The translations under genes were made by a program, and so were the position numbers. A stretch of DNA of 64,000 nt from Anodontia alba (Eukaryota; Mollusca; Bivalvia; Lucinida; Lucinidae): NCBI GenBank assembly GCA_964016985.1, contig OZ024827.1, positions 53,362,684-53,426,683 of the forward strand, read 5' to 3'. Under the pieces are notes generated by a model, which had not been told where the DNA came from, did no database searches, and was given only the letters and a program-made list of their open reading frames with translations. Below, in pieces: positions 11,839 to 23,330 of the stretch. Numbering within the stretch: the first letter of the stretch is position 1; each line of letters starts with the position of its first letter.

Positions 11839-12140
11839 AATAATATCTGACCAGAACCATTTTAGCAAGTCTGAATCTCTATGTTGCTCTGATGCCTCCC
11901 ATCAAGTTTGGGCTCAATCCAGATTACTGTTTGGGAGGAGATCTTTTGAAGAATTTCAAGATGGCCACCGTGGTGACCAGCTTGGATGTCTGAATGGAAC
12001 AAATTTAGCAGTTCTGAATCCCCATGTCTCCCCAATGCCTCCCACCAAGTTTCAGCTTAATAGTTTACCATCTGAGAGCAGATGTCATTTCAAGATTTTC
12101 TTGGAACGAATGAATTTAGCAATTCTAAATCTCCATGTCA
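11839..12140. repeat. Detached piece of the 140-bp K core
   Basis: Two degraded units with AGCAATTCTAAATCTCCATGTC, GATGCCTCCCATCAAGTTT and TTTCAAGATGGCC continue directly after the K1 right end, with no second terminus. From 12141 to 12431 nothing is recognised. Confidence 0.6.
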
Positions 12141-12431
12141 CAGAGATGCCTGCCTTAAATGTCGCTTATCAGGAATATGAAAGACACTTTTCAGGAATCT
12201 GCTGACATTTTCAGGAATGCCACATATTTCACCATAAATATTGTAAATATGTTACAAAATTCACTTACACAAGACAAAATTTAACTTCAATATCACCTAG
12301 TACGGTACCCTTATCCTCCCTCCCATAGACATAACTGAGTGCTTTACTTCAAGTTCTGTTGTAGTACAAAGGTAGCTGACAGCCTTTCTTAGAAGCTCAT
12401 CAGAAAATGTTTGTTCATAGTGCAGTGGTGC

Positions 12432-12623
12432 GCGATATTTGGGTCTACTTCTACTTAGAGCGCCCAGCTGTAAGGACATGTTTGAAAGCTCCGAGGGATC
12501 CCGGAGCAGCACAATACAGGACTTATAAAGGTAACCTTAGCGGTTTACTTTATTGGTGGCAGCGATGGGATTCAAACCCATGCCTCCAAAGAGACTGGTG
12601 CCTCAAACCTGAACAGTCATAGT
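12432..12623 (-). mobile_element. tRNA-derived SINE, split by the hAT-like element
   Basis: On the minus strand the head reads as the 3' half of a leucine-type tRNA: anticodon-loop TTGAGGC, a long variable arm with TCTCTTTGGAGGC, T-loop GGGTTTGAATCCC and acceptor end ATCGCTGCCA. The 5' half of the head is cut by the hAT-like insertion at 12624 and continues at 15114 (CGGCACTA on the minus strand). The body runs left from 12556 to 12432. A second body copy without the head lies at 15541-15661. Open frames over this region are not genes. Confidence 0.65.
12616..12623. other. Target site duplication of hAT-like element, left
   Basis: GTCATAGT directly precedes the CAGGGCTC terminus and is repeated perfectly at 15106-15113. 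Confidence 0.85.
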
Positions 12624-15105
12624 CAGGGCTCTGGAAATTCTTAAATCTGAATCGGTCCAGCCGATGACGATGACGTCATCAATGAACCCATTTCCAAAAA
12701 AGAAAAAAAAATCACCTGTCATGAAAACTAATGACAATTGACAGTCCTATAACTCCTTTTAAATAATACAATTCAACTCCGTTATATGACGGAAGTCTAG
12801 GTATTACGAGCATGATCAAAGCTGGCGTCATCAATAAATACAGTCAGGTATAAATGTAAAAAGAAAGAAAAAAAAAAAAAAAAAAGAAAAAAAAAAGACG
12901 ATTTTGTTATTTCCACCTTCCTAGATAACTATTTATAAACAACTGATTCCCGTCTTGTGTGAGCGCGAAGACGGCGGGAAACAGGAGAGACGTAACAAAA
13001 CGACTTTCATACACCTATAAGGGCTAAATAAAAAAAAAAGGCCTGTGCCACAGGCGGTTTTGCAGTTTTCAATGAGTCAAGATTTGACCAGACTGCTTAA
13101 ATTTTAAGCACTGACCAATCTTGTCTAGCGCAAGTGGTGCATTACTTATTTTTACTGTGAAATCTACCTTGAATTAAACTCGCGTGTTACGGTCGTCAAC
13201 AAAAAAAAAAAAAAAGAAGAAGCAAACAGTTAGACCCAGATCAGACGCCGTTGTATGCGACATCTGATCAGGACGTACACGGTTTGGGAATTAATTTATC
13301 AAATCTGGGACCGACAAACCGTGTTGATCAAAACAAAAAGGAAGAAGAGTTCTTTTATCACTCTCAGTTAAACCGACATTTGATCTTTTGGACACGCCGA
13401 CTGCACCTGGTGTTTTGCAGTCTCAGTGCATTCACACGTGTCACACAAACGGATTTACTATCAGACTACCGTTACTGATGATTCGCACAAAGGACAGTAA
13501 AGTGTTGATTTTTTGACAATGTTTGGATAATGACGTAATTAATTTGTCCTGCGGTAGGTTGCCATTATTTGTGTGTCACAGGGATGAAGTAATAACTTAT
13601 TTTTTCCTCTTCCAAAGTGCACCGTGCGTTATTCTGTTCCGTTCTTGTTAACAGAGTGGCACTTGGTGTCATTTAGTTTAACCCATGAGTTATTTTTGGA
13701 GTTGGGAATTTCACCAGAAGGGAGAGTTTAAATTTTAACCAACCGTAAGGATTTTTAGAATAAAAAGTATGTAAGATGATGAATGGTTGGGTAATTTTAC
13801 TAATCTGCATGTTCTACGTAATTAATCCAGCGCGCGCTAAAAAGGTCATTCTCTGTTGTGCTGTTGCCATATTGGCACCGTAAATTGTTGTTTCAATAAA
13901 AGACAAGTTTATTCTACATTATCTTTCAAGGATGATGGAAGGATAAATTACCAGGTATGTTTTCCATCTGTACTCGTGTTGGTATGTTGCTAGCCGTCTG
14001 TTTTTATACTTTTATTTGGATTTATGCAACTGAGGTCTGTCATGTACTTTTCATACATGATGTAAACAAATACATGTATTTACACACTGAGTCCGCTGTT
14101 TGGTAAAGCTGCCTAATTAATAAATGCATATTGGCTTCAGTGCGACAGTGATGACCAAAAAGGTAGATTGTTAATGTTTCTAGCGCTAGATAGTAACATG
14201 CAAATGGTTTTTAAGTACTTTAAAGTTTCAAAGTAATTTTATGTACATCGTGTACATTCTATAAATAGGTGTGTCCTAAGATAAATATAGACACGTTATT
14301 TTCCCAGTGTTATAAACAGATACCATCTGTTGCAGTGCATACGGCGTGTCAAATGACTGTATGAATTGTCTGTTTTTGTCCATCTTGTATGTTTTGTTTG
14401 TCTTTACTGTTTCCATGTTTGTTTTAATTGTAGGACACCCTTTTTCTAAATAAATGAAAGAATCATCTATGGTCGTAGAGTCTATATGTATTTAAGAGAA
14501 CTCATCCAGTGCGACATGTGTCTCCAATATACATGTCAAATGACCGTTTAGAGCCGTTTAACTATCATAATATCGCATTTAAAAGGTGCGCGGACGTTGT
14601 CAGTTTGGGAAGACATGACCGTTTGTGATTTTTTAGACATAATTGGTTGGTTGGGGAAAAATTGGGGTTCAAGGCACAAACCTGTTGGACCAAATTATTA
14701 GCATTTTGGGGTGTTTGAAACCGGTCCAGAATTCTTAATTTCAGACAGGCTATTTTTCCGGTTTTCCAAAGCCCTGCATCAAGGAGTCTTTAAACTTCAG
14801 TAATAGCGCCCAAAGCTAAATTACTTTCACACAACCACTGTAATCTCGTGAGATACGAGATGCGATGAACTACGAGATCTCAGGTAATTTGTTTACACAA
14901 CTTGACTCGAGGCGATTATTGGATTAGTCATGATTGACATCTGAGCTATTGAGATTATCCTAAATATCTGACAGAATCAGAGAAAATTTCCTTAATATTG
15001 GGTCAGTATGGGACCGATTTTTTGGGGCTTTTGGCTGTTTCCAATCGGTCCCGATTTCTGAATTTTGGTCTGGGACCGAAAGAAATTCGGTTTTCCCGAG
15101 CCCTG
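12624..15105. mobile_element. hAT-like DNA element, 2482 bp, no transposase
   Basis: The ends are CAGGGCTCTGGAAA and, inverted, CAGGGCTCGGGAAA (one mismatch), and they are flanked by the perfect 8-bp duplication GTCATAGT. Eight-bp duplications and CAGGG-type ends are typical of hAT transposons. No frame longer than about 75 residues lies inside, so it is non-autonomous. A second right-end-like block occurs internally, ending CCAAAGCCCTG at 14772, which suggests a duplicated subterminal region. The middle (13.2-14.6 kb) is complex, non-repetitive DNA with A-rich tracts near 12870 and 13200, and it is more like captured genomic DNA than transposon sequence. A GGTATGTTTT splice-donor-like site follows ACCA at 13952. 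Confidence 0.82.
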
Positions 15106-15113
15106 GTCATAGT
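15106..15113. other. Target site duplication of hAT-like element, right
   Basis: GTCATAGT follows the CGAGCCCTG terminus and matches 12616-12623 exactly. Confidence 0.85.
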
Positions 15114-15125
15114 GCCGGGATAGAA

Positions 15126-15540
15126 AACAGTCAGATGACGTGAGACAGTACTTACAAGGTGCATGATGTATATATACCATCTAACAAAACTAAAAATGGT
15201 CCAACAATTACACCTCAGTTTGTAAAATAGCTGCAAAACCAACATCTGATGCACAACAAGTTGAATGTAGTGAAATAAGTGTTGACATTTTTGCATCAGA
15301 TATCTCCTCAACACAGATAAGGCATGGCTATATTATATAAAGATATTAGGCTTTGGTCAAGTATATTTACCAGTGCTCCAAAGTCCTTTCTTGCCATATG
15401 AAGTCCCTTCTTTTTTATAAAGTGGGCAGGAGTGTAGTGGTGCACTGATATCGGCTGGATATCAACAACAGCAGATTCGTGTTGGTCCATTGGCAGGCAA
15501 TGCCAGTAGTTTAAATGCCACTAACATCATTGGTGTGACA
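15126..15540. other. No confident gene
   Basis: No known repeat is recognised. A minus-strand frame ending at 15371 with a plausible splice donor (GCACTG then GTAAAT) could be an exon, but no protein family was recognised and no good acceptor was seen. Confidence 0.3.
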
Positions 15541-15661
15541 CGGTATGTTGGTCTACTTCTACTGAGAGTACCCACCTGTAAGGACGTGTTTGGAAGCTCT
15601 GAGGGATCCCTGAGCAGCACAATACAGGACTTATAAAAGTAACCTTAGCGGTTTACTTTAA
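15541..15661 (-). mobile_element. SINE body, second copy
   Basis: It matches 12436-12556 over its whole length, including GTCTACTTCTACT, GAGGGATCCC and AGCAGCACAATACAGGACTT. The tRNA-like head is missing here: the match stops at TTACTTTA. Confidence 0.7.
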
Positions 15662-15759
15662 TAGCAAACAATTCTTGAAGAAAACATTCTGAATTTCTCT
15701 ATTACTAGAGCAGACAGCAAGCAAGCAAGTGCTTTCTTATGTTCAATAAGAAAGCTTGT

Positions 15760-15960
15760 ATTTTGAAGTACATTTCTGTTCTGATAACTGTCAAGTTCGA
15801 GCTCCCAGACTGTTTGAAAAAAGCCGAGAGATCTATTTTCTTTTTTCAATTTCACTACTTCAACATGTTTTTGATCGAAACATCCGACGACAGTCATCCT
15901 GGCCCCCATGTGAGATGGAAAAGTCTGCCTTACAAACACAGCAGAAAGCATAATATTCTA
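15760..15960 (-). pseudogene. BED-type zinc-finger fragment (hAT-related)
   Basis: On the minus strand one frame gives FCCVCKADFSISHGGQDDCR, with a Cys-x2-Cys pair and the GGQDD turn seen in BED-like fingers of hAT-derived genes. After a one-base slip near 15865 another frame continues KHVEVVKLKKENRSLGFF, supplying the second-half His and the usual basic tail. The fragment is about 65 residues, frameshifted, and lacks the dimerisation and catalytic regions. It may derive from a domesticated or transposon copy. Confidence 0.5.
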
Positions 15961-16050
15961 GGGCCTTTGATGGCTTCAGTACTGGACATAAATTTGTATA
16001 ATCTGCCATGAATATCTGCTTAACTCAATGTTTTTTTTTTGCCAAGAAGC

Positions 16051-17540
16051 CATTGTTGTTGTTGTAGTTATATAGCTCCCCAGCTGATTTATCCGGTGCA
16101 CAAGTCACTGACTTTATATAAATTTAGAACCTTTAAGAGGGCTGTAATAAATTTATGCTGGTGATGTTTATTCACATGTTGTAACATATTTACACTTCAT
16201 CTGCCTGTGTGTACATCTTTATGAATCTGAATTTCTCTTCAGTGCTATTATGCAGCTTACATGCAGCCTATACACACACTCCCATGTATGAAGTTCAAAC
16301 GACTCCAACTCTCCCAAATCAGCCTTTTCCACGTTGATAATCCTTGAACAATCCAATGTTAGTTGTGTGAGGAATTCCAGGTCTTGTAGCTGTAGAACAT
16401 GATGATTCAGCAGGATTGGACTCATTGATCTATGCAGGTCTTTCTTTCTTCCTTGAAGAATGTACACTCTCCAATGAAGTGCTCCCAAGTTTCAGGTGAA
16501 GCAGAGCACAATTTACAGGTTGAATTCATAGCATATTGATTAAAGGCAGCTCTATTTGCTTGAAGTATATATGTGTCCATCAACAGTTTACATTTTATTT
16601 GTGCCCTTCTACTATCATGTATGTTATTTCTCACTGTGGCCCATATATGATGACTACTACCAATGCTCAACACACTAGGATTCAGACATTTTGTAGATGA
16701 GTTACTTTCAAAATCAGCCTTCCACCCTGACTCTACCATCTCATGTATTCTATGATTAAGTGTACATTTCCATTCTGCTTTAGTCGGAGGGTTGTCCAAC
16801 AAGTCAAATATTGACAGCAACCCATAATAAACCAATATGCTTTTAATGTAAGTGAAAATACTCTCTTTAGGGGATTCTCACATAACCAATTGCCTTTGGG
16901 CTATCTGAAATTCTACAGATTTTTCATTTCTGATCATGTTTCCAAATATACTCAATAGGTTCTTATGTAGAATATTTTCCACTGGTAAAATACCGAGAAG
17001 AGCCATACAAGCTGAGTTTGAAGTATTATCTGGTAATCCCTGGATCTGCTTTAAACATCTTCTTTGGATTTTTTCAAGATTTTCTATATCTTTTTTGTGT
17101 ACCTCAAGACCACATAAAAGCTGAGGCATGACAAAGGAGGCCCATATGTGCCCACCCTGAGTGGTCTTTACCCCATTAACCCCCATGTAACCCCACCCCC
17201 ATTAAGGAGTACGCAGTTTTCCTCCCTAGAGTAATTTTGCCCTCATGTCTTCCTGAAGTTTTTCATACAATTCCCAAATGCACAGTTGAGTGTGATGTCT
17301 ACTTATTCTCCAGACATGGATACTTCTGTTGTTATACCACAAAATGTGCCACTTGGTTGGATGTATACAGTATCTCTCAGGGTTAGCACTAATGTCTGCA
17401 TCCCAGACCATAACTTGCATATCATCTCTGCTCTCCACAAGAAGGGTCAGGTCATTGGCAACTGTTATATGAGGTATGCTAATTGAGCCAATTCGTGCAA
17501 CCATGCATTTTGATTTGTATGACATTTTGGGTTCTCAACC
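16051..17540 (-). pseudogene. Non-LTR retrotransposon (LINE) 3' half, degraded
   Basis: Four minus-strand frames in order cover the C-terminal part of a LINE ORF2. 17226-17525 has ISIPHITVANDLTLLVES, where VAND replaces the catalytic (F/Y)ADD box. 16878-17186 has GGHIWASFVMPQLLCGLEV and IQRRCLKQIQGLPDNTSN. 16422-16835 has SSHHIWATVRNNIHDSRRAQ and the terminal zinc motif CKLCSASPETWEHFIGEC. 16219-16488 is the extreme C terminus. About 65 bp between the first two is out of frame. The sequence ends at a TTGTTGTTGTTG run (16053-16066), which on the coding strand is a CAA-repeat tail. It is inactive because of the lost catalytic Asp and the frameshifts. Confidence 0.82.
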
Positions 17541-17794
17541 TTGCAACTTTTTACCAGCTACAATTTCATTTTTCCAATAAACAACCAATAAATCAGTCGG
17601 GGCTTTTAAGGAAAACAACCCAATTTTACTATTGGTGAACAGGTATAATTTTCTCCACATTGGTATACAGAGAGGAGAACTTCCTTTATTTTATCCGGCA
17701 CGATTTTAAAATGGTTATTTGCAGGAATTTTGATGTCTGAAATCTTAATGCGGAAATCTGACTTGAAAATCGGTATGATTCTGCAAAAATCGGA
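17541..17794. other. No gene seen
   Basis: Transition from LINE to repeat. No feature is recognised. Confidence 0.4.
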
Positions 17795-18710
17795 ATGGTT
17801 GGCATCTCTGATGTCACCCCAATGCCTTCCACCAAGTTTGAGCTCAATCTGACACTGTTGGGGAGCAGACGTGGTTTGAAGATTTTCAAGATGGCCACCA
17901 TGGCGGCCATCTTGGATACTGGAACGAAAATGGTGGCCATCTTGGATATCGGAACGGAATGATTTTAGCAATTCTAAATCTCCATGCCTCCCACCAAGTT
18001 TGGGCTCAATCTGACAGGGTTCGGGAGCAGATGTAGTTTAAAGATTTTCAAGAAGGCCGCCCAGGCAGCCATCTTGGATAGCTGAATAGAACGATTTAAG
18101 CAATTCTGAATCTCTGTGTCGCTCCGATGCGTCCCATCAAGTTTCTGCTCAATCCAATATGGTTTGGGAAATGTCGTTTGAAGAATTTCAACATGGCTGC
18201 CATGGTGCCATCTTGGATATCGGAACGGAACTATTTTTGCAGTTCTGAATCTCTATGTCACTGTGATGCCTCCCATCAAGTTTTGGCTCAATCTGACTTA
18301 TGGTTTGGTAAGAGATGTCGTTTGAAGAATTTCAAGATGGCTTCCATGGCGGCCATCTTGGATATTGGAACAGAATGATTTTAGCAATTCTGAATCTCTG
18401 TGTCACTGTGATGTCTCCCATTAAGTTTAGGCTCAATCCGACAGGGTTTGGGAGGAGATGTCTTTTGAAGAATTTCAAAATGGCCACCATGGAGGCCATC
18501 TTGGATATCAGAATGGAATGATTTTAGCAATTCTGAATCTCAAGATTGCCACAATGCCTCCCACTAAGTTTCAGCTCAACCCAATTTATGGTTCTCGAGG
18601 AGATGTCAAAAATGTGAAAAGTTAACGACGGACGGACGACGAATGGATGGACAGACGACTGACAACAGGCCATGGCATAAGCTGACCTGGAGCAAAGCCC
18701 CAGGTGAGCT
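17795..18710. mobile_element. Hairpin-ended element, 140-bp core (copy K2, left end lost)
   Basis: Six to seven units carry TTTCAAGATGGCCACCATGG, ATCTTGGATATCGGAAC, AGCAATTCTGAATCTC and GATGCCTCCCATCAAGTTT. The right end matches K1: a GGACGGACGACG tract, CATGGCATAAGCTGACCTGG and CAGGTGAGCT. The core matches the second array of K1, so K elements occur with or without the 465-bp core. Confidence 0.72.
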
Positions 18711-20165
18711 AACAAGGTGGCAGCTGTGGTGGCCATCTTGGATTTCCGAATGGCACAATCTTAGCTATTTTCAATCCAGAGGTCATCCTGTTGCTACCAT
18801 GTAAGTTTCAATTCAAATCGCCCAATGGTTCAGGAAGATAAGTCAAAAATTGCTTTTCAAGATGGCAGCAGTGGCAGCCATCTTCGATTTCTGATCAGCA
18901 AAATTTTGTATACTTTTGATCTACAAGTCATTCTGTTGCTACAATGTAAGTTTCAACTCAAATCGCACAATGGTTCTGGAGCAGACGTCAAAAATCTATT
19001 TTCAAGATGGCCATTTTGGATTTCCAATCAACAGGGTTTTAGCTATTTATATATCTACTGGTCTGCTTGTTGCTCTATCATAAGTTTCGACTTAATTCAC
19101 AGAGTGGTTTGCAAGATGTCGAAAACAGATTTTCAAGATGCCACTGTTGTGGCCATCTTGGATTTCCCATTGGCACAATTTTAGTTATTTTCGATCTAGA
19201 GGTCATTTTGTTGCTACAGTGTAAGTTTCAATTCATATTGCCCACCGGTTTGGGAAGGAGAAATCCTAAATTGGTTTTCAAGATGGCGGCTATGGCGTCC
19301 AGTTTGGATTTCCAATCGGCATAATTTTAGCTATTTTTCATGTACATATCAACCTGTTGCTACATCGTAAGTTTCAACTTAATGCGCCTTGTGGTTTGCG
19401 AGAAGATGTCCAAAACAGATTTTCAAGATGGCGGCTGTAGTGGCCATCTTGGATTTTAGCTCAATCAACATGATTTTAGCTCAATTTGATCCAGAAGTCA
19501 TCTTTTCGCTACAGTGTAAGTTTCCACTCAAATCGACCAAAGGTTTGGGAAGAGATGTTGACAATTGATTTTCAAGATGGTGGCTGTGGCGGACATCTTG
19601 GATTTTCGATAAGCTCAGTTTTAGGCATTTTCTGACTACTAGGTGCCCTGATGCTCCTCATCAAGATTCAACTCAATTGGATCAGTCTTTAGAGGAGATG
19701 TCCAAAATATGAATTCTCAACATTTTTCCTATATAAATGCATAGGGCCCATACAAATGTATGGGGAAGCAAATTTGACCTTGCTGTACAAAGGTCAAATG
19801 TCAACGTAGGATCATCATTTTAGCAATATTGGTAGACCTCCTGTCCCCAATGTCTTGTACAAAGATTAGGCTGCAAGGCTTGCTTGGTTCTGGAGAAGAA
19901 GATTTTTAAAGGTTTTTACCATATATGGGCATGGAGGCCATCTTGGTCAATGGACTGTGACCATTTTAACAATCTTTCCTTCCCCCTCCCTAGGGAGGCT
20001 CTGCATGAAATCTGCGCAACACTGGCCCAGCAGCCTCAGAGAAGAAGTCGTTTGAAATTCTCAACATTTTTCCCATACAAATGTATGGGGTCCATACAAA
20101 TACATTTCATTTGAAAATGTTAATGGGAGGACAGACAGACGTACGGATGGATAGACAACTGGACG
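18711..20165. mobile_element. Composite tandem-core element, 150-bp then CATACAAATG-type core
   Basis: 18716-19710 holds about seven units with TTTTCAAGATGGC, CATCTTGGATTTCC, TTTTAGCTATTTT and GTTGCTACANTGTAAGTTTC. 19720-20130 holds the CATACAAATGTATGGGG and CCATATATGGGCATGG core seen in K1 and the C elements. The end has GTTAATGGGAGGACAGACAGACG but no recognisable terminal hairpin. From 20166 to 20403 there are further GGACG-type and ACCCCACAA repeats, and from 20404 to 20790 nothing is recognised. Confidence 0.6.
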
Positions 20166-20794
20166 GACGTTCTTACGAGAGTTATGAGTTTATTCCTTTG
20201 TTCTTTCTTTGATCTTCTTTAACCCCTTAGCACCACTTTTTATCTATTTTTTACCCCACAACACCAATTTTTACCAATTTTTAACCCCACAATGACGGTA
20301 TAAACAGACCTATACAAACACTAACCTCGGTATGTACCTGGCGTATGTACGGACAGACTGACGGACAACGGACACAGACAAAAAGTGATCACTCAAAACC
20401 CGACAATGGTCCTCTGAGATGTTTAGCATCATATACTGGTTTGCCTCTGCAATATTCTTTCAGAGGGGTTTATTTATAGTCCATTGTGAGTATCGATCTT
20501 GCAAAAGCACAGGTAAATTGATATTTTGCAGTTTCATAAGATAAAGGCGATTCACCTGATTCAAGTAAGATGTAACATTTGTACTTGGTACATGCAGGTA
20601 GAAAATGTACTAAGGCAGTAAAAAAAGGGACCTTGCATCCTAAAAACAAACTGTGCAATATATTCAGACTGCTCTGTATCATAACAATGATTGCCTACAG
20701 ATTTAATTTTATACTTGTGCAGCAGGAGAAATCTGTAAAGAAAAATCGAGTCGTGCTCAACTGGGGATCGAATGCAGGGCAAGTGGCCTCTTTC

Positions 20795-21035
20795 ATTTGT
20801 GATGAGGTTTTACAGTCCAGTCAACCTCATGGGATCATATCAAGTGTGGTCAGTTTACCTAACTACAATTTTACTGGACAGGCTTAGTCCTCTAAGCGGT
20901 TGACCAGTACTGTGCACATTCTTTCACCAGAAACTGACTACTGCCCTCCTTGAATCAGTGGAAGGGAGAGAATGAACATAGAAAATATTTCATGATGAAT
21001 CTCCATGAGAGAATGTTGCTGATCCAGCCTCTTTC
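20795..21035 (-). mobile_element. SINE copy without tRNA head
   Basis: It matches the SINE at 48119-48423: GGTCAGTTTACCTAAC, GGCTTAGTCCTCTAAGCGGTT, AGAAACTGAC and AGAAAATATTTCATGAT. The match stops before the tRNA-like region, and no clean target duplication was found. The copy is older than the one at 48119, as judged by the number of differences. Confidence 0.7.
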
Positions 21036-21080
21036 AGTTACAATGCTACAATCTCAGTAAATAGGAAATGTGAACTGACC

Positions 21081-21257
21081 TGTTTTGCTACTGTGGCAAG
21101 ATCAAGGCTCAGATCCTGACCTGAAGCAGCTGCCCCCAGGCAAACAACAGTTTGGTCCTTATAGGGATCTGGTAGTCTATAGCTATGGCTGTGAGTAATA
21201 GTCCCTTTGAAGATATCCATTCCAGGAATATCTGGTATCAATGGAACAGCATAGTGC
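21081..21257 (-). CDS. Flavin-containing monooxygenase, internal exon
   Basis: Flavin-containing monooxygenases oxidise nitrogen- or sulphur-containing substrates using FAD, NADPH and O2. This 177-bp exon encodes HYAVPLIPDIPGMDIFKGT, THSHSYRLPDPYKDQTV and VVCLGAAASGQDLSLDLA. The first two blocks are the family's 'P.iPgi..F.G...HS..Y' segment. The last is the NADPH-binding Rossmann loop, with GAAASG in place of the usual GxGxSG spacing. It is bounded by a good acceptor (TTTGTTTACAG, ending at 21258) and donor (CAG|GTCAGT at 21080). It joins in phase 2 to the exon at 29586-29719: AATGG plus GCAC restores an uninterrupted NGHYAVP. No later exon was recognised to the left, so the rest of the gene is outside the window or not recognisable by eye. 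Confidence 0.85.
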
Positions 21258-21659
21258 CTGTAAACAAAATCATACCTATCAATACTGTCCTTTCAACATA
21301 TTCTGGAAAGCCGTTTTTTTGCCTAGCACTTTACAAAACTATGTATACACAAACATTTTATTTTATTCATTGGTTTTAAAAAATCCCAGTATTTTCATTT
21401 TTCCCTTAGTTTAAATGGCTGCAAAAAAAAGCAGAAATTGGTAGCATAGGTAAACTTGAGGCATATTTTCACCAAGTTCCACTTGTTCAAAATTTCTAAA
21501 ATTTTCACAATATTTTTAAGGATCATTAATAATTTAAATCCATAAAGAAAAGCAAAAATGTTTTTTATTAATGTTTTCCTAAAATCCAGTTTACTATAGA
21601 AATTGCATAGGTCAGACACATTCTTGGCCATAAAATTAGTTTTACAGTAGATATTTACA

Positions 21660-22150
21660 AACAAGAGGGACACAAAACGCTCACCTGAGTACCATAGCAC
21701 TTAGAGAACCTGACCCATACATGATCAAGGCAAACATTCTGACCAAGATTCATGATGATTATATAAACAAGTAGCATGCCTAATGGACCATGAAATATAG
21801 ATCAAGGTCAAATATGAATGACTGCACTCAAGAGGCCATGCTAAGATTTGCTAAGTATCACTGGCTGTAGGATCAATAATTACAGAGAAACTAAATGCAA
21901 ACACTTAATAAAGTCACTGGACCCTGGTCAAGGGCAAATATAGATGACTGCATTCAAGAGGCCATGCTAAGATGTCTGCAAATGCCAAGTATCGCTGCTG
22001 TAGGACCAACAGTTACTGAGAAACTGACCTAGAAGGAAAAACTAAAGAAAGTCACTGGACCGTGAAATATATGTCATAAGTGACCCAGGTCCAAACTTGA
22101 CCTAGAAATCATCAAGACAAATATTTTGAGCAAGATTCATGATGATTGCA
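21660..22150. mobile_element. Truncated 145-bp-family element (copy A2)
   Basis: The left end AACAAGAGGGACACAAAACGCTCACCTGAGTACCATAGC is followed by the family's unique leader (GGCAAACATTCTGACCAAG, CAAGAGGCCATGCTAAGAT) and the beginning of the first core unit. At about 22150 it changes abruptly into an unrelated repeat. The 5' hairpin is degenerate here (GGGACAC...). Confidence 0.75.
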
Positions 22151-22466
22151 CCTGCTTAGGACCCTTTGGTTTCAGAGAAGTTTTTTCTTTAAGTTTTAGC
22201 TATATAGCTCTATATTAATAAATGATCCCAGGGCATGGCCAATTTGGACTTCAGGGACATGATTGGTAGGATTTATGCAGGAGACCACTAAACATTGCTA
22301 CATACTAAATATATAAGCTGTGGGTCTCATAGTTTCAGAGAAGAAGATTTTTTAAGTCTTTCCCATTATAAGTCTATGGGAGCTTATGACCTCCAGGGCA
22401 AGACCAATTTGGACCCCAGGGGCATGGTTGGCAGGGTTGATGTAGGAGACCACTGAACATTGCTAC
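22151..22466. repeat. Short tandem repeat, two units of about 240 bp
   Basis: Two diverged units carry GGTTTCAGAGAAG, CCAATTTGGAC(T/C)(T/C)CAGGG and GGAGACCACT(A/G)AACATTGCTAC. They are joined without termini to the A2 fragment on the left and to the 162-bp repeat on the right. Confidence 0.6.
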
Positions 22467-22975
22467 CAAAAAATGCTGCAAGAAATTTTTTTGTAAACCT
22501 TTAACTTTAAAAGTTTACAGAAATTTTCAAAGGGGCATAACTCTGCTAATATTAGGTGGACTGTAACTTCGAAACAATATGCACTGCTCCACATCATGGT
22601 CTAACTATAAATGAAGTTTCAGCTTGATCGGATGTAAAATGTAGGAGGAGTTAACTGGAAACGAAAAAGTTCAAAGAAATTTTCAAAGGGGCATAACTCT
22701 GCTAATATTTGGTGGACTGTAACCTCGAAATAATACGCACTGCTCCACATCATGGTCTAACTATAAATGAAGTTTCAGCTTGATCAGATGTAAAATGTAT
22801 GAGGAGTTAACAGGAAATGAAAAGTTTACTGAAATTTTCAAAGGGGCATAACTCTGCTAATATTTGGTGGACTGTAACCTCGAAACAATATGCACTGCTC
22901 CACATCATGGTCTAACTATAAATGAAGTTTCAGCTTGATTGGATGTAAAATGTAAGAGGAGTTAACCGGAAATGA
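22467..22975. repeat. 162-bp tandem repeat (family F), left part
   Basis: Three units carry AGAAATTTTCAAAGGGGCATA, GGTGGACTGTAACCTCGAAA, CACTGCTCCACATCATGGTC and ATGAAGTTTCAGCTTGAT. The DIRS element interrupts the array inside GGAAATGA|AAAGTTTAC; it resumes at 29072. Confidence 0.8.
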
Positions 22976-23330
22976 AGTTTTTAAAAGTAAAACATATTTT
23001 AACAAGCAATACTTAACCTATAGATAATGTGCTACATTCTATTCTGCCCATACCTTCCACAGAAAAAACGACAGAACGTCGTCCCATACAGTCTTAATCC
23101 AAAAGTCCCTTAGGCAGTCACCTGTGTGACGTATTCCCGCTCTCTCGATCACGTGTCAGTTTCTTTGATGTAAAGCCCTAAAGGGTAGAGCTAAGCGGGG
23201 ATTGGGAGGTGGGATTATCTTATCTATAGGTTAAGTATTGCTTGTTAAAATATGTTTTACTTTTAAAAACTTCATTTTAACTGCACAATACATTAACCTC
23301 TAGATAATGTGCTAGAATTCCCCAATAAGG
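22976..23330. repeat. DIRS left inverted terminal region
   Basis: 22996-23165 is the inverted complement of 28900-29060, with shared CATACCTTCCACAGAAAAAAC, AGTCCCTTAGGCAGTCACCTG and CACGTGTCAGTTTCTTT. Inside the left region a second inverted repeat pairs about 22978-23030 with about 23222-23278 (TTTTAAAAGTAAAACATATT against its complement). These nested palindromes are expected of DIRS termini and their internal complementary region. Confidence 0.82.

Noticed and set aside
12556..12610. Possible tRNA-Leu gene
   Set aside because: Only the 3' half is recognisable. The 5' half is degenerate and split by the hAT-like element.
13251..13478. 75-codon frame inside the hAT-like element
   Set aside because: No BED finger, RNase H-fold or dimerisation motif of a hAT transposase; too short and unsupported.
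15371..15490. Possible exon on the minus strand with donor GCACTG|GTAAAT
   Set aside because: No family was recognised, no convincing acceptor was seen, and a SINE and a zinc-finger relic surround it. It would need transcript support.
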